64,000 bases of DNA from Bacteroidota bacterium (GTDB lineage Bacteria; Bacteroidota; Bacteroidia; Chitinophagales; Chitinophagaceae), in contig JADJJH010000002.1 of NCBI GenBank assembly GCA_016706595.1, positions 186,001 through 250,000 of the forward strand. The letters are read 5' to 3'. Shown here piece after piece: positions 52,602 to 61,513 of the stretch (positions are counted from its first letter, which is position 1; each line of letters starts with the position of its first letter). The notes under the pieces are model-generated. The model saw only the letters and a program-made list of their open reading frames with translations, was not told the DNA's origin and searched no databases. Both the position numbers and the translations under genes were made by a program.

Positions 52602-53925
52602 AAAATTAAATATAGGCAATGTATTTTTGGCAAGCGCCCTAATAATGCTTGCATTCGCTTTGTGTTTTGGAATCATTTCTTCAATAATCTATATCAAACC
52701 GAATTTTTTAAAAACTAGCATAGGTTTCGACACCTTACGCCCCATGCATGTCTCATCGGCAATGTTTTGGATTATTTTAGGAGCATGCGGTGCTTTGTAT
52801 AATGGCGTGTGTAAGCAACAACAAAGTAAATATTTTCAATGGCGTGCAGTCTGTCAATGGCTTTTATGGATTATTGCAATTATTGGGATTTTCTTTTCAT
52901 ATTCCCAAAAGCAATTCGGCGGTCGTGAGTATTGGGAGTTTAATCCAGTTTGGGCTTTTCCAATTGCCATTGCATGGATCCTCTTTCTTTGGAACTTTAT
53001 TTCTATTGTAAAAAATGTTCGTAACTGGCCGGTTTATATGTGGATGTGGATGACTGGCATCGTATTCTTTCTTTTCACATTTATTGAAAACTACCTTTGG
53101 TTGATTCCCTATTTCCGTCAACATTTTATAACTGATACTACTATACAATGGAAAGTGAATGGTTCACTAGTTGGTTCGTGGAACCAAATTTTGTATGCTA
53201 CGGCATTTTTCCTTATGGATAAAATTTCAGGAAATCAGCAAACCGGAAAATCTAAGTTCGCCTTTGCAATGTATTTTTTAGGTATTAGTAATCTGATGTT
53301 TAATTGGGGGCATCATATTTATACACTGCCTACTGAATCTTATATCCGTTACTTTGGTTATATAGTAAGTATGACGGAATGGATATTCTTTATTAAAATC
53401 ATTTATGATTGGCGAAAGAGTATAGATGGTATTCGATTACATTTTCATCAAATACCCTTTAAATTTTTGATGGCTGCTGATATTTGGGCATTTTTAAATT
53501 TGGGGCAGGCCATTGGTATGTCTATACCAGCAATCAATTTGTTTACACATGGAACTCATGTTACCGTTGCACATGCCATGGGTACCACAATTGGGATAAA
53601 TAGTATGATTATTTTAGCTGCTTGTTTTTATTTCTTTAAATACATATCAAGCTCGTCAATACAATTAAAAATAGTTAGCTATTCATATTGGACATTACAA
53701 ATTAGTTTATTAATATTTTGGGTATCATTAAATTTAGCCGGAATACAAAAAGGACTTTGGCAAATGAGTGAACATAGAACTTCCTATTCGGTGATGATGC
53801 AATCGTTACAACCGTATTTTATAACATTTGTGATTTCTGGAATAGGATTACTTATTTCAATTCTTTTTCTCATCGTTTTACTATGGATGAATTTTGTGAA
53901 GAAGAAATTGTATTGGACTCAGTGA
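52591..53925 (+). CDS. norB: Divergent NorB-like heme-copper oxidase-family subunit
   Basis: A 444-residue, about 12-span protein aligned by eye to cNOR NorB: RPMHVSSAMFW (His53, low-spin heme), GREYWE, NWGHHIYTLP (His241-His242, FeB ligands) and HGTHVTVAHAMG (His328, heme b3). Four key positions differ. The third FeB histidine is Asn190 and the nearby glutamates are Val194 and Asn198 (segment WKVNGSLVGSWNQIL); the second low-spin heme ligand, His in NorB, is Met330. The glutamate near the HH pair is kept (Glu263). It may not reduce NO in the usual way. It pairs with the NorC-like gene before it. Confidence 0.85.
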   Translation: MKDRKLNIGNVFLASALIMLAFALCFGIISSIIYIKPNFLKTSIGFDTLRPMHVSSAMFWIILGACGALYNGVCKQQQSKYFQWRAVCQWLLWIIAIIGIFFSYSQKQFGGREYWEFNPVWAFPIAIAWILFLWNFISIVKNVRNWPVYMWMWMTGIVFFLFTFIENYLWLIPYFRQHFITDTTIQWKVNGSLVGSWNQILYATAFFLMDKISGNQQTGKSKFAFAMYFLGISNLMFNWGHHIYTLPTESYIRYFGYIVSMTEWIFFIKIIYDWRKSIDGIRLHFHQIPFKFLMAADIWAFLNLGQAIGMSIPAINLFTHGTHVTVAHAMGTTIGINSMIILAACFYFFKYISSSSIQLKIVSYSYWTLQISLLIFWVSLNLAGIQKGLWQMSEHRTSYSVMMQSLQPYFITFVISGIGLLISILFLIVLLWMNFVKKKLYWTQ

Positions 53926-54007
53926 TACAAATCTTATACTATTTGAAATATAAGGCACACCAATGACTTATATTTCTTATCACGAAATTTTCGGAGGTAG
54001 ATACCTA

Positions 54008-54250
54008 ATGCCAATTATAAAATTTGTCCAAGTTGTTGTATGCCTTTTAAAAGAGATGCCAAAAGGCGAAGGAAGTAAAAGCGAATTATATTGTAGTTAC
54101 TGTTATGAAAAGGGTGCATTCTCATTTAATGAAAGCCTACATGATTTTCAAGATTATTGTAAAGAGCAAATGATAGAAGGCGGGCATAATCGATTTATTG
54201 CATGGTTGCTTACACGAGGAATGGGTAGATTACCAAGATGGAAGAAGTAA
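54008..54250 (+). CDS. Small putative zinc-ribbon protein, internal double frameshift
   Basis: About 80 residues. The C-terminal part SKSELYCSYCYEKGAF, then AWLLTRGMGRLPRWKK, matches the putative zinc-ribbon family. The first zinc pair is missing in this frame, but bases 54022-54061 in the next frame read KICPSCCMPFKRDA, exactly that pair. One missing A at 54019-54022 and one extra A at 54061-54064 would restore MPIIKICPSC...KGEGSKS in one frame. So two compensating indels occur within 42 bases. A GGAGG at 53994-53998 precedes the ATG at 54008, which I prefer over the frame's upstream start at 53963. Confidence 0.7.
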   Translation: MPIIKFVQVVVCLLKEMPKGEGSKSELYCSYCYEKGAFSFNESLHDFQDYCKEQMIEGGHNRFIAWLLTRGMGRLPRWKK

Positions 54251-54408
54251 GTAATTGATTTTAGAATCAACATAATTCAACTATTTTAAATCACCTTCAT
54301 TTTTGGTTCCACGTTTCTACAATGAACAAATTCATTCAATCCAAAATTCAAAATAAAGCGCTCTTCAATTTACCTAATATCAAAACTCTGATATTTCTTT
54401 AATTTGAA

Positions 54409-54416
54409 TATCTTTG
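54409..54416 (+). promoter_or_regulatory. Promoter -7 box of the GGGPS-barrel chimera
   Basis: TATCTTTG at 54409-54416, eight bases before the ATG at 54425. It rules out the in-frame start at 54404. Confidence 0.55.
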
Positions 54417-54424
54417 TCGCAACA

Positions 54425-55294
54425 ATGAAAGGGGGGAAAATTCTACAAAGTTTGAATGCATTACGTTTACAACAACGCAAAGCATTTGCTGTTTTAATTG
54501 ATCCTGATAAGGTAGATACTAAACAAGTGAGTAAAATCGCTTCACTTTGTAACGATGCAAAAGTTGATTATTATTTAAGTAACGCATCGCCTTTAGGTGT
54601 ACCCTTTAATAATTTTAGACCAAGCAGTTCAGAACAACAACGTAAACTTCGCATCGAGAAAAATCGACCGGGTAGTCCCTGCTATAAAAAATTCTTAAGT
54701 TTTAATACTGAGTTCACTGAAAAACCAATATGTACGGCATCACGTGAATTTCAGAAAAAGAAGATTGAACAATTGCAAGCAAGCATTCAGGATGCAGTTT
54801 TGTTGCAAGATGAAATAGAAAAGGTTATGGAAAAGGATTGCCTTTGTGAAGGATTAGGCGCATCAGCATTGTTAAAAAATGATGCACCCATTTCGCATAA
54901 ACTTACAGCAGTTACCATTTGTCCGGGCCCTAATTTAGCCTACTTCTCCGGGATCTTTACATTAAGTGAAATGGTAGATCATATTTATGGTCGACGAAAT
55001 ATTTTGAACAAACTTGCACGACCAAATTTATTTGTGAATGAACTTAAGATGTACCTACAATATTTAGTAAATGAAAGTTTAAGTATCGGTGAAGATCTTG
55101 CGCAAAAAAAAGAACAACAACTACAAAAATTTCGCGACAATTTAATGTCAGGTATAAATTACTACCACGACTTATCATCAAGGATGGAAACCAAAGCCCG
55201 TGATTTATTTCAAGGCATGCAAAATGAATTGAAACAAATTGAAGAAGCCTTAGATCGTCTCCCTTTTAAATCAAGCTTAAGTTTAATGAAGTAA
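54425..55294 (+). CDS. Chimera: GGGP synthase N-terminus joined to barrel-protein C-terminus
   Basis: A 289-residue fusion. Residues 1-47 (RKAFAVLIDPDKVD and CNDAKVDYYL region) match the start of geranylgeranylglyceryl/heptaprenylglyceryl phosphate synthase, whose barrel normally continues VGGSL. Instead residues 48-289 continue as SNASPLGVPFNNFRPSS and the rest of the C-terminal half of the barrel protein at 48984, about 80% identical at protein level with many silent differences. The join falls on GATTATTATTTAAGTAA, shared by both copies. The prenyl transferase active site is gone, so it cannot be a functional GGGP synthase. A working promoter suggests it is expressed. Mis-assembly must be excluded. 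Confidence 0.75.
   Translation: MKGGKILQSLNALRLQQRKAFAVLIDPDKVDTKQVSKIASLCNDAKVDYYLSNASPLGVPFNNFRPSSSEQQRKLRIEKNRPGSPCYKKFLSFNTEFTEKPICTASREFQKKKIEQLQASIQDAVLLQDEIEKVMEKDCLCEGLGASALLKNDAPISHKLTAVTICPGPNLAYFSGIFTLSEMVDHIYGRRNILNKLARPNLFVNELKMYLQYLVNESLSIGEDLAQKKEQQLQKFRDNLMSGINYYHDLSSRMETKARDLFQGMQNELKQIEEALDRLPFKSSLSLMK
54566..55294. repeat. Diverged ~727-bp direct repeat of 50073-50798
   Basis: The C-terminal halves of the genes at 48984 and 54425 are paralogous in the same orientation about 4.5 kb apart. They differ at many third codon positions, so this is an old duplication or an acquired second allele and not a simple assembly copy. Confidence 0.85.
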
Positions 55295-55371
55295 ATAATA
55301 GAGAACATCGATTATATAAACAGAATTAATTATACAGGATTCAAATTTCTTAGTCGTGAAAATCATAACCA

Positions 55372-55403
55372 TTGTAATTTCACCAACTAGAAGATTACTT
55401 TTG
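55372..55403 (+). promoter_or_regulatory. Promoter of the chitinase
   Basis: TTG at 55372-55374, 21 nt, then TACTTTTG at 55396-55403. The ATG at 55426 is 22 bases further. Confidence 0.65.
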
Positions 55404-55425
55404 ACGTACAATTTGATGAACTTGT

Positions 55426-58353
55426 ATGTATAAAAAGATTTTAGTTTATTTTCTTGCCATGGGATTGGCTGCCTCTGCTACCGCGCAAAGTTGCCTTGAT
55501 ATTATTGGATATTACCCAAACTGGCAATGGTACGATCGGGCACAATTGGTGAAACCTTCTACCATTCAATATTCGAAATACAGTATTATAAATTATGCTT
55601 TCTTTAAACCCGAAAGCAATGGAAGCATTAGCAGCACGGATACATGGGCCGATGAAAATCTGTTGCTAGGACAAATTAATTGGAGTACTACATCGGTTTC
55701 GTATTACCCAAATACGTCTATCATCGATAAAGCACATCTGGTAGGTACTAAAGTATTACCATCCATTGGTGGGTGGACTTTATCCGAACACTTTCCATCT
55801 ATTGCGTCTTCAATTACAAAACGAACCCTCTTTGCTCATTCGTGTTGTGATTTAATTCGTACTTATAATTTCGATGGAATAGATATCGATTGGGAATACC
55901 CCGGCTATACTCCACATAATGGCACCTTAGCCGATAAAGCAAACTATACTCTTTTTCTACAGCAAATACGCGATTCACTAAATCAGTTAGGTATAGTGAA
56001 TAGCAAAACATATTTATTAACTACTTGTGTAGGTGCATCGCAAAGCAATATGTTGAACATTGAATGGAATAATGTAAAAAATATTGTTGACATCATTAAC
56101 CTCATGTCGTACGATTTTTTTGGTTCATGGGATGCAAATGCAAACCACAATTCACCCTTGTTTAAACCCTTACAAGGCGACCCAACTTTCAATCTCGATT
56201 CGGCAGTCAGCTATCTCTTGAATTATTATCAGGTTCCTGCAAATAAGCTGGCGGCGGGTGTTGCTTTTTACGGACGATCTGCGAAAACCAGTGGAGCGCC
56301 TTCACTTTTTGCACCCATTACCGGGGCCGATAATATTACCTTCAATGAAGATGATGGGACACCGATGTATTATAATATACTGAAAAAGCAAAATCTCTTT
56401 ACCAATCATTGGGATACAAATGCACAAGTACCGTATCTAACCGGAAATGGTGCCTTACACACTTTTGTTTCATATGATGATCCACAAAGTATCGCCCTCA
56501 AAGCGCAATACATTAAAAATCAAAATTTGCGTGGGGCTATCATCTGGGAAATTACCGGCGATTATCTTGAAACTACTCCGGGTTCAGGAGTTATAGGAAG
56601 TACACCACTCATTGATACACTTCGTGCAGTATTTTGCAATAACACATCGCTGAGTCTAAATATAAATCCTTCAGGTACACAAGTAATTTGTCCAGGCCAA
56701 ACACTAACCCTTACAGCCTCGTCAGGTTTTACAAATTATAGTTGGAATACAGGTGATACTACACAAAGTATTTTGGTAAATAGTAGTGGAACTTATTCAC
56801 TTACTGCGGTAAATAACGGCAATACACAAACTAGTAATTTGGTTGTTGTAAATCCTTTGGCTTGCAATGTACCTGCGGGATTACAGTTGTTCAATACCAC
56901 ATCTACTCAAACAGGTATTCGTTGGCATGTTACTCCTTGTGCTATGCAATACCAAGTACGCTATCATGTAGTAGGTGCAAGTACTTGGCAGTATAGTTCT
57001 TTGTTAAGCGACACTTCTCATGTTTTAACCGGATTGCTGCCAACCACAACTTATGAAATTCAAGTACAAAGTATTTGCAACAGCAGTGTATCTATTACAT
57101 CGGCATTTAGTACAAGTGTATTGGTAAACACCCCGGCAATGGGTGCTAATCAACTACCGAATGTGAGCATACAGTATCCATTAAACAATGCCGTATTTAA
57201 TCCGGGAACAACGATTATTGTGCAAGTAAACGCTACAGATGCAGATGGTAGTATTCAAAAAGTGAAACTATATTCAGGTTCGGTATTACTAGGTATTGAT
57301 TCTACAAGTTCATATACATTTTCAATTACCCTTCCGTTATCCGGATCTGTAATTTTGGTAGCACAGGCATTTGATAATGTCAATGATTCGTCTAATTCGG
57401 CACCCATACAAATTAGTCTGCTTACTGCTGGAGTATGTTTATATCCTCTTTGGAATGGCACTTCAATTTATAATATGAATGATACCATTTCATACAATAA
57501 TATTTTGTATCGAGCGAAGTGGTGGACAGCAGGCGATATTCCATCAATGAACTATGGCAATTGCTGTGTATGGCAATATCTTATGCCTTGTGGTGGGTTT
57601 ACAGCAAGCACATGTTATTATCCTAACTATGATTCATTGAATGCCTATGCAGCCAACGACAGGGTATTTTTAAATGGAGTGGTATATAAAGCCAAATGGT
57701 GGACTTTAAATGAAAACCCAATATTGAATTCCATGCCATCGTCTGTATGGATGATTGACACAACGGTTAGTTGTTTATACACACTTCAATTAAAATTATT
57801 TCTTGAAGCGTATTACACCGGTGCAGGTATGATGCAACCTGTATTGTATAATCAAGCCATAGAAACCAATCCAAATTCAATGAATACCGATACGGTACAG
57901 GTTAGTTTGCATTCTGCGGTAGCACCTTATGCACTTTTATTCACACAAAAGGCTTTATTGATGAAAGATGGTACCCTGAGTGTCAACTTCCCCTCGGCAG
58001 TTTCAGGTAATGCCTACTATGTTTCAGTGCAACACAGAAATAGTATAGAAACTTGGAGTGCCAATCCGGTAGTGATGAATGCGAGTATGTATGATTTTTC
58101 GACGCAGGCTAATAAGGCCTATGGTAGTAATCAAGTAGCAGTAGATGCACAACATGTTGCATTTTATTGCGGTGATTTGAATCAGGATGAAAATACTGAT
58201 TTACTTGACATATCCTTACTTGAATATGAAATCAATAATTTCTCTTCAGGTTATTTTGCAGAAGATATTAATGGTGATGGCAATGTTGATTTATTGGATA
58301 TTCTGGTTGTAGAATGGAATAGCAATCAATTCATATATTCGATGCATCCTTGA
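55426..58353 (+). CDS. Secreted GH18 chitinase with chitin-binding and dockerin-like modules
   Basis: A 975-residue exported enzyme that should hydrolyse chitin by retention through substrate-assisted catalysis. Signal peptide: ILVYFLAMGLAASATAQS. GH18 domain, about 25-395, with SIGGWTLSE and FDGIDIDWEYPG (Asp150, Asp153, Asp155, acid Glu157), and later MSYDFFGSWD and AGVAFYGRS. Ig and fibronectin-like regions follow (400-660), then two CBM5/12-type chitin-binding segments (ISYNNILYRAKWWT and VFLNGVVYKAKWWT). The end is the ~190-residue module with GDLNQDENTDLLD, EDINGDGNVDLLD and FIYSMHP, with no T9SS domain. Expression may be controlled by the downstream two-component pair, an inference from position. 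Confidence 0.93.
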   Translation: MYKKILVYFLAMGLAASATAQSCLDIIGYYPNWQWYDRAQLVKPSTIQYSKYSIINYAFFKPESNGSISSTDTWADENLLLGQINWSTTSVSYYPNTSIIDKAHLVGTKVLPSIGGWTLSEHFPSIASSITKRTLFAHSCCDLIRTYNFDGIDIDWEYPGYTPHNGTLADKANYTLFLQQIRDSLNQLGIVNSKTYLLTTCVGASQSNMLNIEWNNVKNIVDIINLMSYDFFGSWDANANHNSPLFKPLQGDPTFNLDSAVSYLLNYYQVPANKLAAGVAFYGRSAKTSGAPSLFAPITGADNITFNEDDGTPMYYNILKKQNLFTNHWDTNAQVPYLTGNGALHTFVSYDDPQSIALKAQYIKNQNLRGAIIWEITGDYLETTPGSGVIGSTPLIDTLRAVFCNNTSLSLNINPSGTQVICPGQTLTLTASSGFTNYSWNTGDTTQSILVNSSGTYSLTAVNNGNTQTSNLVVVNPLACNVPAGLQLFNTTSTQTGIRWHVTPCAMQYQVRYHVVGASTWQYSSLLSDTSHVLTGLLPTTTYEIQVQSICNSSVSITSAFSTSVLVNTPAMGANQLPNVSIQYPLNNAVFNPGTTIIVQVNATDADGSIQKVKLYSGSVLLGIDSTSSYTFSITLPLSGSVILVAQAFDNVNDSSNSAPIQISLLTAGVCLYPLWNGTSIYNMNDTISYNNILYRAKWWTAGDIPSMNYGNCCVWQYLMPCGGFTASTCYYPNYDSLNAYAANDRVFLNGVVYKAKWWTLNENPILNSMPSSVWMIDTTVSCLYTLQLKLFLEAYYTGAGMMQPVLYNQAIETNPNSMNTDTVQVSLHSAVAPYALLFTQKALLMKDGTLSVNFPSAVSGNAYYVSVQHRNSIETWSANPVVMNASMYDFSTQANKAYGSNQVAVDAQHVAFYCGDLNQDENTDLLDISLLEYEINNFSSGYFAEDINGDGNVDLLDILVVEWNSNQFIYSMHP

Positions 58354-58557
58354 TTTTGAATTCAGATCCATTCAATTCTCAGTTGGGTTTGGGCATAATA
58401 TGTAATTTTGAATCAATAGCAAGACTAAGAAAAAGTAACGTATGAAGAAATTTGTACAATTATTTAGTCTAACGGTTTGATGTAATAAACTTAAGGGTAC
58501 TATAAATCATCATGAAGATTGATTAAATTTAGAATCTGGCTCAGATAATATTTTCTC

Positions 58558-61503
58558 ATGCGATTCTTAGTATTTCTTGTTGTCATCATTTCATCCGCTT
58601 TTTACAGTTATGCCCAGTATCAAGAAGTAGCAAGATATACAGTAGCCGAAGGGCTGTCGAGCAATACTTTGTATAATTGTGTTGAAGACCACCAAGGCTT
58701 TTTATGGATTTCAAGTGATCAAGGGGCGATTCGATTTGATGGCAAATATTTTCAACAATTCACATCCGAACAAGGACTGCCCGATAACGACATATTAAAA
58801 ATGTTGATTGAAGAAAATGGCAGAGTATGGGTACATAGTTTCAAACAAACACCCGCCTATTTTGATGAAGTAAAAAATAGATTTATAAGTGCAAAGGAAG
58901 ATACCTTGTTGCGTAATGTGACCAGCAAAGTATTACTTTACGGGTATAATACGATTGCGGGCGGTGTTGAATTTTATTGTGAAAGCGGCACTAAACTATT
59001 TATCAATAATCGTAAGTACGAATACAGTAAACAATTTCAAGCCGATTTCGGGCTAGTTATTCAGCGAATCAATGCTGATAATTGTTTAAGCATTGCTATA
59101 AAAAAGGATACTAAAAAATTGGTATTATACAATATCAGTTATAACAAAATTAAAGAACAAAAGGATCTTGGGGTAACCGGGGGAACAATATTTTTTAATA
59201 ACGTATTTATTCACGAAAATAAATTGTATTGTCTTGTTTCATTACCTGATGTTGATAGTTCGTATCGATTTGTATGTTTATCAAATATCAAAGCCAATCC
59301 ATTACGATTTGATATTGATTCTATGTTGGTGAAAAAATCGGTGAATCAAATTTCAATTACCAATCATTTTATCATCGTCAATTATAATGCAAAAAATAGA
59401 TTTGAAATTTTTAATAAAGAAACAAAAAAATTAGTACAAACTATTCATACTACCTATGCAGTGAATAGTGTGTTTGAAGATTCAAATAATGAGCTGTGGG
59501 TATGTACAGTTGGCCAAGGACTCATCAAACTAAAACAAACACAAATTCAAAAAATGAAACTTCCTGATGAATTGAACAGTATTCCCTTTTTATGTATCTC
59601 CGGAAATCATAATGGAACTCTTTTTTTAGGTACAACAAAAAATCAAATCATAGAATGTTCCAAAGAAAAATTTACTATACACAAACTACCAACTAATCCG
59701 GTGACTAGTGGGTGGCAAAGAGATATTCTTTTTTCAAATCAAAAAATTTATACATTTTCGGATGCAGGTTGTTATGTGAATTATACCCAGCCCATTTTGG
59801 ATCCTAAGCAAAAATTTATATTAAATGCAAAAGCCGCTATTGTACTAAATGATTCAATTATTGTGTGTGGAACCCATGCAAGATTTTATAAAATAAATAC
59901 AATTACAAACAAGGTTGAGGGTTTGTTCAATCAAGAAACCAGGGTAACTAGTTTATTAGCCTATAATTCAAATATTATTTATTATGGATCTATAAATGGT
60001 TTACATAAGTATAATATTGTTAAGAAAGAAAATATTAAGCAGTTTGAGAAGAACCTATTATTGAACGAAAGGGTTGTATCGTTATGTATGGATACTGATA
60101 GTATTATTTGGGTAGCATCTGCCGGTAATGGAGTTATTGGTGTTAGGCATGATTCGGTGATTGCTCATATAACAACTCAGCAAGGGTTGAATTCAAATAG
60201 TGTATTAACCATTTCAAAAGGCCGTTCCAAACAAACTATTGTAGGAACTACTAAGGGTATTGCATTTATTGATTATTCAAAGTCTATTCAACACCCTTCA
60301 ATAAAAAATATTTCTGTAAGTGATGGCTTAAGCTCAAATCTAATTAATCGAATATTTTTTTGGCATGATACAATTTATGTAGCTACTAATAACGGAGTTT
60401 CTGTAATTCCTGCTTCAATTTCTATTCCATCATTTGACATTCCCATTCAACTCACCAGAATTCAGATTAATCAAAAGGATACTGCCATCGTAAATCATTA
60501 TGAATTGAATGCTAAACAAAATATGATTAATCTACAATTTGCAGGTATTGAATTAGGCGGGCATTTTAAAAACGCCCAACTATCCATTGATCGCGGTTTA
60601 ACTTGGTCGAATTTAACAGATAATAGTTTAAGCCTTCAGTTTGGAAGCGGTGAACATAGTGTGTGGTTAAGGGCAATCGATATGAATAGAAATATTAGTA
60701 AGCAAATATTGAAATTGCAATTCGATATCGAATTTCCATATTATAAAAAATGGTGGTTTTTAGTTCTTGTAACGGGCTTGTTTACCGGATTTGTGTTTTG
60801 GATTTATAATCGTAGAAAATTGTTTATTCAACAACAAATATTAAGTCAACAATTAGCATTAGAAGCACAACGAAATAAATTTACTGCCGACTTACATGAT
60901 GATATTGGATCTACACTCAGTAGTTTGCAAGTGAATAGTAATGTAGCCAGTTTATTATTAGAAAAGAATAAGGCAGGTGCAAGAGAGGTACTAAAAAAAA
61001 TAGAGACGCAATCTCAAAATTTATCTGATAAAGTGGGTGATTTTATTTGGAGTATGAAGCAAGGTGATGATGAGTTTATGAGTATGAGTAATCGAATTAA
61101 AACATTTGTAAGTGATATACTAGGAAGCACCGACATACAATATGAAATTAATATTGATGAGGAAATTAATAAACTAGTTACTGAATTTTCAATGCGAAAA
61201 AACATTGTACTTATTGCCAAGGAAGCCATTAATAATGCCGCAAAATATAGTGAGGCCAAGCATATTATAGTTGAAGTAAAATGCGATGTAGATAGTATAC
61301 GTATGTGTGTGGCTGATGATGGATTAGGCATGAACTTAGCATCGAAAATGCAAGTGGGAAATGGATTAAACAATATGCAAAAACGTGCGCAAGAACTTCA
61401 TGCTAAGTTCGACATTATTTCTTCGCCAAATCATGGAACAAAAGTAATGCTCGAATTTAAGCTCCCTGAAATTAGGGATAAAAAGCATAGGGGTAAGTTG
61501 TAA
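58558..61503 (+). CDS. Reg_prop/Y_Y_Y sensor histidine kinase
   Basis: A 981-residue sensor. After a signal peptide (FLVFLVVIISSAFYSYAQ) come two-component regulator propeller repeats (about 25-640; GLSSNTLYNCVEDHQGFLWI, GLPDNDILKMLIEENGRVWV, GLNSNSVLTISKG, GLSSNLINRIFFW), then a Y_Y_Y-like sandwich, one membrane span (WFLVLVTGLFTGFVFWI, near 740) and a HisKA_3 kinase with phospho-acceptor His780 in FTADLHDDIGSTLSSL and ATPase box VADDGLGMN with GNGLNNMQKRAQ. Unlike many glycan-sensing hybrid kinases of this phylum there is no receiver domain. The regulator follows ten bases later. The ligand is unknown. Confidence 0.93.
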   Translation: MRFLVFLVVIISSAFYSYAQYQEVARYTVAEGLSSNTLYNCVEDHQGFLWISSDQGAIRFDGKYFQQFTSEQGLPDNDILKMLIEENGRVWVHSFKQTPAYFDEVKNRFISAKEDTLLRNVTSKVLLYGYNTIAGGVEFYCESGTKLFINNRKYEYSKQFQADFGLVIQRINADNCLSIAIKKDTKKLVLYNISYNKIKEQKDLGVTGGTIFFNNVFIHENKLYCLVSLPDVDSSYRFVCLSNIKANPLRFDIDSMLVKKSVNQISITNHFIIVNYNAKNRFEIFNKETKKLVQTIHTTYAVNSVFEDSNNELWVCTVGQGLIKLKQTQIQKMKLPDELNSIPFLCISGNHNGTLFLGTTKNQIIECSKEKFTIHKLPTNPVTSGWQRDILFSNQKIYTFSDAGCYVNYTQPILDPKQKFILNAKAAIVLNDSIIVCGTHARFYKINTITNKVEGLFNQETRVTSLLAYNSNIIYYGSINGLHKYNIVKKENIKQFEKNLLLNERVVSLCMDTDSIIWVASAGNGVIGVRHDSVIAHITTQQGLNSNSVLTISKGRSKQTIVGTTKGIAFIDYSKSIQHPSIKNISVSDGLSSNLINRIFFWHDTIYVATNNGVSVIPASISIPSFDIPIQLTRIQINQKDTAIVNHYELNAKQNMINLQFAGIELGGHFKNAQLSIDRGLTWSNLTDNSLSLQFGSGEHSVWLRAIDMNRNISKQILKLQFDIEFPYYKKWWFLVLVTGLFTGFVFWIYNRRKLFIQQQILSQQLALEAQRNKFTADLHDDIGSTLSSLQVNSNVASLLLEKNKAGAREVLKKIETQSQNLSDKVGDFIWSMKQGDDEFMSMSNRIKTFVSDILGSTDIQYEINIDEEINKLVTEFSMRKNIVLIAKEAINNAAKYSEAKHIIVEVKCDVDSIRMCVADDGLGMNLASKMQVGNGLNNMQKRAQELHAKFDIISSPNHGTKVMLEFKLPEIRDKKHRGKL

Positions 61504-61513
61504 ATTTACACTT

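Noticed and set aside
52591..53925. cbb3 oxidase subunit I instead of NorB-like
   Set aside because: The coupled NorC-like cytochrome, the short length and the GREYWE and HGTHVT segments align with cNOR better than with cbb3; the missing pocket residues are reported as a finding.
54404..54424. Upstream start for the chimera
   Set aside because: It lies over the promoter box at 54409-54416.
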